NCBI RefSeq assembly: GCF_002742335.1
Contig: NZ_MDGR01000007.1
Span: forward strand, 2,546,501-2,610,500
Origin: Reichenbachiella sp. 5M10
GTDB taxonomy: Bacteria > Bacteroidota > Bacteroidia > Cytophagales > Cyclobacteriaceae
Direction of reading: 5' to 3'
DNA: 64,000 nt
Each line of letters begins with the position of its first letter. The stretch's first letter is position 1. Below, piece by piece: positions 1-8,418 of this stretch. The position numbers and the translations under genes were made by a program. The notes below the pieces were generated by a model. The model saw only the letters and a program-made list of their open reading frames with translations. It was not told the DNA's origin and did not search any database.

Positions 1-127
1 AACTGGCTCGCGCATGCAAGGAAACAGGGATCGGTCGATCCATACCCCGGCCCTCTCGGTCTCCATCGAATGAACTGATGACTAGTATCACCAGCAGTAG
101 TAAAATGGTCAATCTCCATCCTTTCAT
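1..127 (-). CDS. N-terminus of an exported protein, cut by window edge
   Basis: An open frame runs from an ATG at 127 to the window edge without a stop (42 codons). It begins MKGWRLTILLLLVILVISS, a short basic start followed by a strongly hydrophobic stretch, so it looks like a signal peptide or membrane anchor. The start lies 21 bp after the stop of the FG-GAP gene on the same strand, so it is probably the next gene of that operon. Too little is visible to name a function. Confidence 0.5.
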   Translation of the reverse strand, partial: MKGWRLTILLLLVILVISSFDGDREGRGMDRPIPVSLHARAS

Positions 128-148
128 AATCCTTCGTTTTAGTCTTAA

Positions 149-3100
149 TTAGTCTCTAATGCTTTCATTTTGATACACATACAGTGGTCCTTCGTTGCAC
201 GCCACGACCACTCCTGTCTCTCGGCCTAGCCCTATAATTGCCGCCTTCTTGCTATCGTGAGGGATGAATACTCCGCTCTCCGTCATGGGTACTGCCTCAA
301 ACTCCCCATGTCCGTCCCCTCTCAACAGAAGTCCTAAACTCGCATCTCCTCGTGGAGTCTCTACTTCGCTCGCATAGAGGTTGCCCACAAGCAAGACATC
401 CAACTGACCATCCTGATCAAAGTCACGAACCACGAGATCGTTGATGGAAGCCAATTGAGCTTCGTTGGGCAGTGGCTTGCGCTTCAAAATCCCCTCTCCG
501 AGATTTTCGATGTACACGCTACCAAAATCCTCCACACGATGAGTGACCGATTGCTCCAAACTCTGCTTGCCGTAGACTTCTGTCACATTAGCCCTAGAAA
601 AGGAGTGATAGTCCTTGAATTTCTTTTTGATACCTGGCACCTGCTGTGAGGAGCACGATCGCCCCCTTACAGGAAACTCCTCTCCAAAATTGTGATAGCT
701 CAGCACGATGTCCTGCTGTCCATTGTTGTCAAAATCACTGGAATAGATGTTGAAGGTCGCTTCGGTAGAAGCTTGGTACTTGTAGTTTTGACCCAAATTT
801 CCCAAGACATAATCCTGGTCTCCATCCCCATCAAAATCCCCCTCCTCGATGCTAAACCACCATCCCGTGGTATTGTCCTCCCCATAGCGGTTGGTCTGAT
901 TCGAAAAAATCCCCTTGCGGTATTCAAACACAGTGATCGGCATCCACTCCCCCACCAGCATGAGGTCTGTCGCTCCATCTTGGTCGACATCCGTCCAGAG
1001 TGCATCAGTCACCATACCGACGTTTCGCAGGCCTACGGCTAACTGAGCGGTCACATCGACAAACTGTAGTTTACCCGTCTCTAGCTTGTTTTCGAGCAGA
1101 TAAGATTGACCTGCAGCAGGATATGCGTGAGGCGAGTGTCTCCCTCCCACAAACAAGTCCAAATCTCCATCGCCATCATAGTCGAACGGCCGGACACATG
1201 ATCCGCTACCGGTCATACGGGGTAGTACATCTTCCGCTTTCTTGAGTTGCCCCCCTTCGTTGAGATAGAGTCTGTCTTGGTAGCTTTGGCTTGCTGCCTC
1301 AAATGTATTGCCCCCACTGACCAAGTATAAATCCAAATCACCATCTCCATCTACATCCAACCATGCAGCATCCAAGTCCTCATAGACACGCTCTCCAGTG
1401 GCCTGAAATGCTTCCGATCGGAAGCTACCATCTGACGATTGCAGATAGAGAAACCCGTTGCTCCCAGTAGCTGCTCCTACATAGATATCCTCCAAGCCGT
1501 CTCCATTGACATCTCCTACGGCAAGAGCAGGGCCAAAATGAGACATCCGGTGCGGTAGCAACACTTGGTGCTCAAAATCATCAAAATCGTCTTCGTGATG
1601 GACATAATCTATCCCTACCTCTGCTGTCACTTCTCTAAACATCGATGGTCTCCCGACAGGTCTATGCTTGACGACACTTGCATCTTCATGTGCCAAAGTA
1701 TAGTTGTCGTTGACACCTAGGTCATGCATGTGCTGCACACGACCGTCAGGCCACTCCACATACAACGAATCCACACGCTGCTTGTCTCCCAACCCAAACA
1801 AGAGTACCGGTTCTACGGAAGATTGAAAACCTCTCGCCAGTACCATCTCCATGACTTGTCTATCCCCCGCACACCAAATCGAGACCTTAGTCCCCACACC
1901 GAGAGGGTTTTGAACAGGTCCTGTGAGCGATACCTTGAGGTAGTTGGCATGATCACTGGCCCGGTTGCGGTAGATACTCGCAGGTTCGTCGATATTGTTG
2001 ACGATGAGATCCCAGTCTCCATCATTGTCTAGATCTGCATAGGCCGCTCCATTGGAGAAGCTCTTGTCATCTAGCCCCCACTCCGCCATACGCTTGACAA
2101 AACTAAGGTCACCCTTGTTTTGAAAGACATAATTGGCGATGGCTTCCGACGGCATTTTTCGGACGTTTTCGACAGGGATTTCGTCTCGTTTTGCGCTCGA
2201 CGCAAAATAGACGTTGTCCTTTTCCAGCTTCTTGAAAAAATCATTGTTGTTGATATCACGGCGAGTGCCGTTTGTGATGAATACATCCTTCCATCCATCG
2301 CTGTTGAGATCCACGAAAAGCGGTGCCCAGCTCCAATCTGTCGAAGACATCCCTGCAAACCAAGCCACATTGCTGTACTGCGGGAGTCCTTGGGCATCCA
2401 AGCCTCTATTGAGCTGCAGTGCGTTGTACATGTATTGGTGATGCAAACCCAGATCCACCAACTCGAAAAAGCTGGCAGGGTTCATGCCCGACATATTTTC
2501 TTTGGAGCGACGGTTGTCCTCGGGAGCCATGTCCACTTGGATCACATCCATCAACCCGTCGTTGTTGTAGTCGGAGACATCTGACCCCATCCCATAGAAA
2601 GACGTCTGTCTCACAACCACCTTGGATTGGTCGGTGAAAGTCCCGTCCCCGTTGTTGATGTAGATGAAATCAGGACTGGCAAAATCATTGGACACATAGA
2701 TATCTTGCCATCCGTCGTTGTTGAGGTCCGCTGCTGTGGCACTCAGTGACAGTCCGAAGTTGAGCACTCCGGCTTCTTCGGTCACATCTATGAAGCTGCC
2801 GTCTCCTTCGTTTCGGTAGAGGTGATCTGAATCCTTGCTTTTGGCATTTTTCAGCATCTGTTGGTAATAAAAATTCGGAGAATCAAACTTCGTAATCGGA
2901 TAATTGGCCACATACAAATCCAAGTCACCGTCTTGGTCATAGTCAAAAAATGCCCCTTGCGTACTGTGCCCTGTATCGGCGATACCGTAGCGCGCGGCTT
3001 GGTCTTCGAATACCGGAATCCCGTTGGGGTCATTGCCGGTATTGACCAACAAGATGTTGGGACAACTTTCCGCTTGACCCGACACACTGATATACAAGTC

Positions 3101-3502
3101 GATTTTGCCGTCAGCGTTGATGTCGCATATCGTCACCCCCTGCATCCATCGCTGATCTCCGGCAGCATGTGCAGCATCGGTCACATCTACAAAAGTCCAA
3201 TCCCCCTTGCCGAGGTATAGCTTGTTGTCTACCATGTTGCCAGTGAAGAAAATATCGTTGAAGCCATCACGGTTGAAATCCGCCACAGCCACTCCCCCTC
3301 CCATGTAGATATAGGGGTAATTGAAATAGTTGAGTGTATCGGTCTCTGTCAGGGTATTTGCAAACTGCACAGACGACGATTCAGAAGCGACTCTTTCGAA
3401 CAAAGTCGCGGAAGGATTCGTATCTACGGTCTCCTCACACCCCATCCAGACAAGGACCACAACCAGCATGCAATAGGGTATAATTTGATTCAATCTATTC
3501 AT
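149..3502 (-). CDS. FG-GAP/VCBS repeat lipoprotein with ASPIC/UnbV domain
   Basis: The 1117-residue protein has a lipoprotein signal with the lipobox cysteine near residue 22 (VVLVWMGCEE), so it is probably surface or periplasmic. Many FG-GAP/VCBS-type Asp/Gly-rich repeats (DFNRDGFNDI, DYDQDGDLDL, DLDNDGDWDL) fill residues about 60-510 and 640-1100, predicting beta-propeller blades with calcium-binding loops. Between them (about 515-600) is an ASPIC/UnbV-like segment with VEWPDG. Proteins of this CRTAC1-like family are common beside SusC/SusD pairs in Bacteroidota, but their role is not settled; glycan or surface binding is an inference. It lies downstream of the SusD gene after a hairpin. 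Confidence 0.85.
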   Translation of the reverse strand: MNRLNQIIPYCMLVVVLVWMGCEETVDTNPSATLFERVASESSSVQFANTLTETDTLNYFNYPYIYMGGGVAVADFNRDGFNDIFFTGNMVDNKLYLGKGDWTFVDVTDAAHAAGDQRWMQGVTICDINADGKIDLYISVSGQAESCPNILLVNTGNDPNGIPVFEDQAARYGIADTGHSTQGAFFDYDQDGDLDLYVANYPITKFDSPNFYYQQMLKNAKSKDSDHLYRNEGDGSFIDVTEEAGVLNFGLSLSATAADLNNDGWQDIYVSNDFASPDFIYINNGDGTFTDQSKVVVRQTSFYGMGSDVSDYNNDGLMDVIQVDMAPEDNRRSKENMSGMNPASFFELVDLGLHHQYMYNALQLNRGLDAQGLPQYSNVAWFAGMSSTDWSWAPLFVDLNSDGWKDVFITNGTRRDINNNDFFKKLEKDNVYFASSAKRDEIPVENVRKMPSEAIANYVFQNKGDLSFVKRMAEWGLDDKSFSNGAAYADLDNDGDWDLIVNNIDEPASIYRNRASDHANYLKVSLTGPVQNPLGVGTKVSIWCAGDRQVMEMVLARGFQSSVEPVLLFGLGDKQRVDSLYVEWPDGRVQHMHDLGVNDNYTLAHEDASVVKHRPVGRPSMFREVTAEVGIDYVHHEDDFDDFEHQVLLPHRMSHFGPALAVGDVNGDGLEDIYVGAATGSNGFLYLQSSDGSFRSEAFQATGERVYEDLDAAWLDVDGDGDLDLYLVSGGNTFEAASQSYQDRLYLNEGGQLKKAEDVLPRMTGSGSCVRPFDYDGDGDLDLFVGGRHSPHAYPAAGQSYLLENKLETGKLQFVDVTAQLAVGLRNVGMVTDALWTDVDQDGATDLMLVGEWMPITVFEYRKGIFSNQTNRYGEDNTTGWWFSIEEGDFDGDGDQDYVLGNLGQNYKYQASTEATFNIYSSDFDNNGQQDIVLSYHNFGEEFPVRGRSCSSQQVPGIKKKFKDYHSFSRANVTEVYGKQSLEQSVTHRVEDFGSVYIENLGEGILKRKPLPNEAQLASINDLVVRDFDQDGQLDVLLVGNLYASEVETPRGDASLGLLLRGDGHGEFEAVPMTESGVFIPHDSKKAAIIGLGRETGVVVACNEGPLYVYQNESIRD

Positions 3503-3617
3503 AATCTATACAATCGAAAAACCAACACTGCGTGTGAAGGTTGTTCAGGTGTGGCATTACCACCAGGCACTATGTCCTGTATTTTGGGTTGGTTTTCTTT
3601 CCTATAGTGTGGCAATA

Positions 3618-3642
3618 AGGGGCGGCATGGTTGCCACCCCTA
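3618..3642 (-). terminator. Hairpin between SusD and FG-GAP genes
   Basis: An inverted repeat pairs AGGGG-GGCA with TGCC-CCCCT around a short loop, 30 bp after the SusD stop codon. It may stop or attenuate transcription out of the SusC/SusD pair, which would lower expression of the downstream FG-GAP gene. The alternative is an mRNA-stabilising hairpin. Confidence 0.5.
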
Positions 3643-3671
3643 TTACTAAACATTTACTAATTACTCAATTA

Positions 3672-5180
3672 TTAATACCCAGCATTTTGATCATCATTGC
3701 TCAAACTACTGTTGAAATTAATCTCTTGCTGTGGGATCGGGAAAACCTCGTGCTTGCCCGCCTCGAACCCAAAGGCACTCAGCTCTTGATCCGCTAATTC
3801 CCAGCGTACCAAATCGGCAAATCGTACTTGCTCCCCAGCCAGCTCGACCATACGTTCGTGCACGATCGCATCAAAGATCTCGTCTTTGGTACCCACCGGA
3901 TATCCTGCTGCATCCATCGCGGCAGTTCCGTAGTTGGGCATTCCAACTCGATCTCTCACTTGATTGAGGTAGCCGATAGCATCTGCTGCCGTACCCACTT
4001 CGTTTTCTATCTCTGCCATCATCAGCAGCACATCCGAGTATCTAATCACTCTAAAATTGATCCCCGACTCCTGGTTTTCGTTGGCATCCTTGTAGTAGTT
4101 GCTGTACTTCTTCCATGCCTGGGTACGCTGTACCGCTGGATCTCCGTAGGCTGGCAATGCTACCGTCCCACCAGCGAAAGTATCGCCATTGAAGTAGAAA
4201 TTGGCTGTCAATCGAGGGTCACCGGTCTCGTATTCGGCAATCAGTGCATCTGACGGATAGACGTTGTACCAGTCGTTCCACCCGTACTCTTGTCCACGAA
4301 AAGTGCTCGCAATGAACCCGCTACCCGAAGCATCCGAATTCCACTGATCGGACTTGCCTACGGCGATATCATAGGACACTTCAAAGATCGACTCGTCGTT
4401 GTACTCGGTCTCTTCGAGGAAGTTGCTGCGGTAGTCTGCCACCAATGAATAATCTCCCAAGATGTTGCTGAAAGCCGTCTTTGCCGCTGCATAGTTGCCT
4501 CTGTACAGCTCTGTCTTGCCCAACAGCGCATAAGCTGCGCCACTAGTCGCTCTGCCTTGCTCTTGTACACCTGCCCCAAACAACAAGGTCGCTGCATCCT
4601 CAAGATCCAATACAATCTGATCATATACATCGGATGCTGGGCTTTTGGGCGTACCGTCTCCTGAGGTCGGTGTAGTAACCACCAAAGGAATATCCCCAAA
4701 CCGTGTCACCAACAAAAAATAATAATAGGCGCGCATAAACTTCGCTTCACCGATCTGGTTGTTTTTCATCCCATCGGTATAGTCAACAGACACAATCGAT
4801 TTGATCTTGTCTTCATTGTCGATCACATAGTTGCACTTGTTGATCCCACGGTAGCAACTCTCCCAATACGCTCGGATCAAACCGTGGCTGGGGTCAAAAC
4901 TAAAATTGAGATACTGGAGTTTGTCGGCTTCCAACTGTGGGTTACCGGCGTTTTCATGGGACATATTGTCCATCGAAAAGAACATCCCCCTTGAGTACAA
5001 ACCTCTCGTCTGGAGGTTGGCATAGATGGCATTGACGGCAGACTGAGCTTGTGCTTGTGTCACCAAAAACGTCTCTGGAGACAAATCATTTGGATTGGTC
5101 AGCTCCAGCTTATCCTGATCGCATGCGTTGAGTGCAAAAAGACACGCCAACCCTGCAAGAATATATTTGTTAAATTTCAT
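3672..5180 (-). CDS. SusD/RagB family nutrient-uptake lipoprotein
   Basis: The 502-residue protein starts with a lipoprotein signal (GLACLFALNACDQ, lipobox cysteine near residue 20). The SusD-like N-terminal region (NPNDLSPETFLVTQAQAQSA) leads into a TPR-rich helical fold (YALLGKTELYRGNYAAAKTA). The C-terminal part carries the typical RYSDVLLMMAEIENEVG segment and a final FPIPQQEIN. SusD proteins cap the partner SusC channel at the cell surface and bind oligosaccharides. The gene starts 18 bp after the SusC stop, so the two are almost certainly co-transcribed. The sequence does not reveal the substrate; the adjacent GH3 enzyme suggests a beta-linked plant or algal glycan. Confidence 0.95.
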   Translation of the reverse strand: MKFNKYILAGLACLFALNACDQDKLELTNPNDLSPETFLVTQAQAQSAVNAIYANLQTRGLYSRGMFFSMDNMSHENAGNPQLEADKLQYLNFSFDPSHGLIRAYWESCYRGINKCNYVIDNEDKIKSIVSVDYTDGMKNNQIGEAKFMRAYYYFLLVTRFGDIPLVVTTPTSGDGTPKSPASDVYDQIVLDLEDAATLLFGAGVQEQGRATSGAAYALLGKTELYRGNYAAAKTAFSNILGDYSLVADYRSNFLEETEYNDESIFEVSYDIAVGKSDQWNSDASGSGFIASTFRGQEYGWNDWYNVYPSDALIAEYETGDPRLTANFYFNGDTFAGGTVALPAYGDPAVQRTQAWKKYSNYYKDANENQESGINFRVIRYSDVLLMMAEIENEVGTAADAIGYLNQVRDRVGMPNYGTAAMDAAGYPVGTKDEIFDAIVHERMVELAGEQVRFADLVRWELADQELSAFGFEAGKHEVFPIPQQEINFNSSLSNDDQNAGY

Positions 5181-5198
5181 GATACTTCCTTTTTAAGA

Positions 5199-8100
5199 TT
5201 AGAATGTGATTTCAATACCCGCGATGAAAGACTTAGGCATAGGGTAGTTTCCTCTATCCACTCCAGACTCGAAGTTGCCTGTAGGCTGTCCATTGGCATT
5301 GGTCGGCACAGAACCGATCGCTCCTGGAGGCGAGTTTACCTCTCTATTGGTATAGGCTCCTATCTCTGGATCTAGCCCTGAGTATTTGGTGAATGTCAAT
5401 AGGTTTTGTCCACTGACATAGATTCTACAGCTAGTGAATATATTCTGTAGGTTTCCGATCTGTGTCAAGTCATAACCCAAAGTCACATTTCTCAACCGAG
5501 AAAATGAACCGTCCTCCACAAAGCGACTAGATGTCTGTAGGTTCGTACCTGCACCACCCGCTCTTGGTACCGAATTGGATGTCCCATCGCCTGTCCATCT
5601 GTCCAGTACAGCCGTACCAGAGTTGAACAATCGGGGCATTCCTTCGAGATCGTAGATATTGGTATTGTACACATCATTGCCCGCCACACCGTTGAAAAAC
5701 AAGCTAAAATCAAAGCCCTTGTACGAAGCACCCAAGTTCAATCCATAAGAGAAGTCTGGAAAAGGGTTGCCAATAAATGTGCGGTCATCATCAGTGATCA
5801 CTCCGTCTCCATCCACATCCACGATTCGGAAATCTCCCGCCTCGGCATTGGGTTGTGTCGCATGTGCATCTACCTCCCCTTGGTTTTGGAAGATGCCATC
5901 AAACTGCCATCCATAGAACTGAAAAGCAGGATGGCCTACTTCGGTTCTTGAGATGTCTTGGCCTTCAAAGGTAGCTCCTGTGATGGCTTCATTTTCGCCC
6001 AAACCGAGCACTTCGTTTCTGCTCGTCCCAAACAACAAAGAAGCAGACCACTGGAAGTCCCCTTCAAAATCTTGGAAGCCGAGGTTCAACTCGATCCCCT
6101 TGGTCTCCATTTCGCCAATATTTTCTACCACACTACCGTTGTGAAAACCAGAAGAAAGTGGCAAAACACGTGGCATCAGGATATCGCTGCTACGGTTGAT
6201 GTAGTACTCGGCTGACAAAGTCACCTGATTGCTCATCAAGCCGAGATCCAACCCGAAGTTGGTCATGGAGGTCTCCTCCCATTTTAGGTTGGGGTTGGCG
6301 AGACCAGAGGCAGTTGCTCCGAGAGCATCCCCTCCATTGATTCCGTAGTGGAAATTGGACACGATATTGGTAGAATACAGGTAGTTTCCGATGTTGTCAT
6401 TACCCGTTTTCCCCCAGCTACCTCGTACTTTCAAATTGCTGATCATGTTCACCCCTTTCAAGAAAGCCTCCTCGCTGATTCTCCATCCAGCAGATACCGA
6501 AGGGAAGGTCCCCCATCTGTTGTTTTCTCCAAATCGTGACGAAGCATCCGTACGGATCGACGCACCAATCAAGTACTTGCCAGCATAGTTGTAGTTGAGT
6601 CTACCGAGATAGCCCATTCGGAAGTACTCGTTGGTGTAAGAGGACAAATTGACATCCGTAGTTGACACTTGATTCACATCATCCGAGATGTAGTTGTTGC
6701 TTCTCGCATTCAAATTTTCAGTCTGGGTAGACGTTTGCTCGGCCAAGGCCAATACTTCAATGTTGTGATTTTCTGCGATAGTCTTTGAGTAATTCAGACT
6801 ATTGGTCAAGATCACCGTACGCAACGAGCCATTGCTATGTCCAATGAGTGCATAATTTTGTGTGTGTGTCGCTCCTTCGCTATCGTCATCGTAGGATGGT
6901 TTGAATAGCCTATAGTCGAAATTCTGAAATTCTCCCCCTACTTGGGTTTTGAATTTCAACCCCTTGATGATCTCAAGCTCAGCATAGACATTGCCAATCA
7001 CAGTCATCCGCTTGTCAGCTATCGATCCCATTTCTAGAATCCGCACGGGATTTTCAGCATCCTGTCCATCGATAGAGCTATTAGGGCCTTGATATCCCCC
7101 AAGATTGGAGGCATTGTTTACCGGGAGATAAGGAGCAGATTTGATAGCATGCTCGATGACCGATCGTCCACCGTTGCTCGTCTCTGGATTTTGTTCGCTG
7201 ATCGCGATGGAGATATTCTCTCCGACTTTCAATCGTCCCAAGGTAAAATTGCTATTCGCTCTGAAGTTGTAGCGATCCATACCCGTACTCACGATGATCC
7301 CTTCTTGTGAGAGGTATCCTGCCGAAATGCGGTAATTGCTGTTTTCACCACCACCAGACACACCTACGTTGTAGTTTTGCATCATGCCTTTTTGGAAAAT
7401 TTCGTCTTGCCAGTCCGTATTGTTGTCCAACATCGATGCATACTGCGGGTCGGTCATTCTGGTAGGTGCTCCGAAGGCATCCGTGGCGTATTGGATGTAT
7501 TCATCCGTATCGAGCAAATCGTATCGCTTGGTTGTCCACTGTGTCCCTGCGTAGGCATTGATATCTACAGTTACTTTGCCTGAGACGCCACTTTTGGTAG
7601 TGATCATGATGACGCCATTTGATCCTTTCGAACCGTACACTGCCGTAGTAGACGCATCTTTGAGAACCTGGATCGACTCGATATCATTAGGGTTCAAACT
7701 CCCCATACCTGACGAAATCACACCATCGATCACATACAGAGGTCCGTTGTTGCTGGTGCTATTGAGCCCACGTATTGTCACGGTAGGTGAGGTCCCTGGC
7801 GAACCGTTGTTGATCACAGTGACCCCTGCTGCTCTCCCCTGTAGGGCTTGATCAGCCGTAGCGACAGGTACTGATACGACGTCTTTGGAGGACACCGAAC
7901 TGATCGCTCCGGTCACTTCGGATCTACGCTGCTCACCATACCCTACGACCACCACTTCTTCCAGTGATTGGATATCCATCTCCAAGCCTACGTCTATGGT
8001 AGATCGTCCCGCTACAGGTACTTCTTGGGACAGGTACCCTATGAAACTAAAGACTAGAGTCCCTGCTTCATCCACCGTGATGGAGTAGTTTCCCTCCATA

Positions 8101-8324
8101 TCAGTCACCGTACCACTGGCTGTGCCCTTGACGAGGACATTGACACCGGGTAGGCTCGATCCATCCGCTGGATCCGTCACTTTTCCTTTGACTGTGATGT
8201 CCGCTTTGTTGCCCTCAGCTGCTGCTTGCACAGTCAACCCATGAGTCCCTAGAAGACATAGAGTCAAAACAATCGATAGCAAAGCACTTTTCAGTGCAAA
8301 TGCTTTCAGTAATCGTTTTTTCAT
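5199..8324 (-). CDS. SusC/RagA TonB-linked outer membrane transporter
   Basis: The 1041-residue protein has an N-terminal signal peptide, then a carboxypeptidase-regulatory-like domain (VKGKVTDPADGSSLPGVNV, about 45-120), a TonB-box region ending EEVVVVGYGEQRRSEVTGAI, a plug domain with LYVIDGV, and a long C-terminal beta-barrel finishing on an aromatic residue (ITF). There is no STN domain, so it is not the anti-sigma-linked subtype; regulation by the hybrid sensor at 12164-16309 is more likely. With the SusD partner downstream it forms the oligosaccharide import complex. The start codon is followed by MKKRLLKAF, a normal signal-peptide start. Confidence 0.96.
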   Translation of the reverse strand: MKKRLLKAFALKSALLSIVLTLCLLGTHGLTVQAAAEGNKADITVKGKVTDPADGSSLPGVNVLVKGTASGTVTDMEGNYSITVDEAGTLVFSFIGYLSQEVPVAGRSTIDVGLEMDIQSLEEVVVVGYGEQRRSEVTGAISSVSSKDVVSVPVATADQALQGRAAGVTVINNGSPGTSPTVTIRGLNSTSNNGPLYVIDGVISSGMGSLNPNDIESIQVLKDASTTAVYGSKGSNGVIMITTKSGVSGKVTVDINAYAGTQWTTKRYDLLDTDEYIQYATDAFGAPTRMTDPQYASMLDNNTDWQDEIFQKGMMQNYNVGVSGGGENSNYRISAGYLSQEGIIVSTGMDRYNFRANSNFTLGRLKVGENISIAISEQNPETSNGGRSVIEHAIKSAPYLPVNNASNLGGYQGPNSSIDGQDAENPVRILEMGSIADKRMTVIGNVYAELEIIKGLKFKTQVGGEFQNFDYRLFKPSYDDDSEGATHTQNYALIGHSNGSLRTVILTNSLNYSKTIAENHNIEVLALAEQTSTQTENLNARSNNYISDDVNQVSTTDVNLSSYTNEYFRMGYLGRLNYNYAGKYLIGASIRTDASSRFGENNRWGTFPSVSAGWRISEEAFLKGVNMISNLKVRGSWGKTGNDNIGNYLYSTNIVSNFHYGINGGDALGATASGLANPNLKWEETSMTNFGLDLGLMSNQVTLSAEYYINRSSDILMPRVLPLSSGFHNGSVVENIGEMETKGIELNLGFQDFEGDFQWSASLLFGTSRNEVLGLGENEAITGATFEGQDISRTEVGHPAFQFYGWQFDGIFQNQGEVDAHATQPNAEAGDFRIVDVDGDGVITDDDRTFIGNPFPDFSYGLNLGASYKGFDFSLFFNGVAGNDVYNTNIYDLEGMPRLFNSGTAVLDRWTGDGTSNSVPRAGGAGTNLQTSSRFVEDGSFSRLRNVTLGYDLTQIGNLQNIFTSCRIYVSGQNLLTFTKYSGLDPEIGAYTNREVNSPPGAIGSVPTNANGQPTGNFESGVDRGNYPMPKSFIAGIEITF

Positions 8325-8380
8325 AATAGTTTGCTTTTTAGTAATTAATTGGTATTCGAACCATTCGAATTCGGTTAGTG

Positions 8381-8407
8381 GCTGGAACTACTCGTAATAG
8401 TTCCAGC
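8381..8407 (-). terminator. Perfect 10-bp hairpin after GH3 gene
   Basis: GCTGGAACTA and TAGTTCCAGC form a perfect 10-bp stem with a 7-base loop, 11 bp past the GH3 stop. It separates GH3 from the SusC gene on the same strand. Two TTCGAA motifs lie just beyond it (8350-8372), in what is probably the SusC promoter region. Confidence 0.6.
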
Positions 8408-8418
8408 TCATTTTTCTT

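Noticed and set aside
692-3220. Plus-strand frames opposite the FG-GAP gene
   Set aside because: They are antisense shadows of the repetitive Asp/Gly-rich coding sequence with no signal, domain or independent support.
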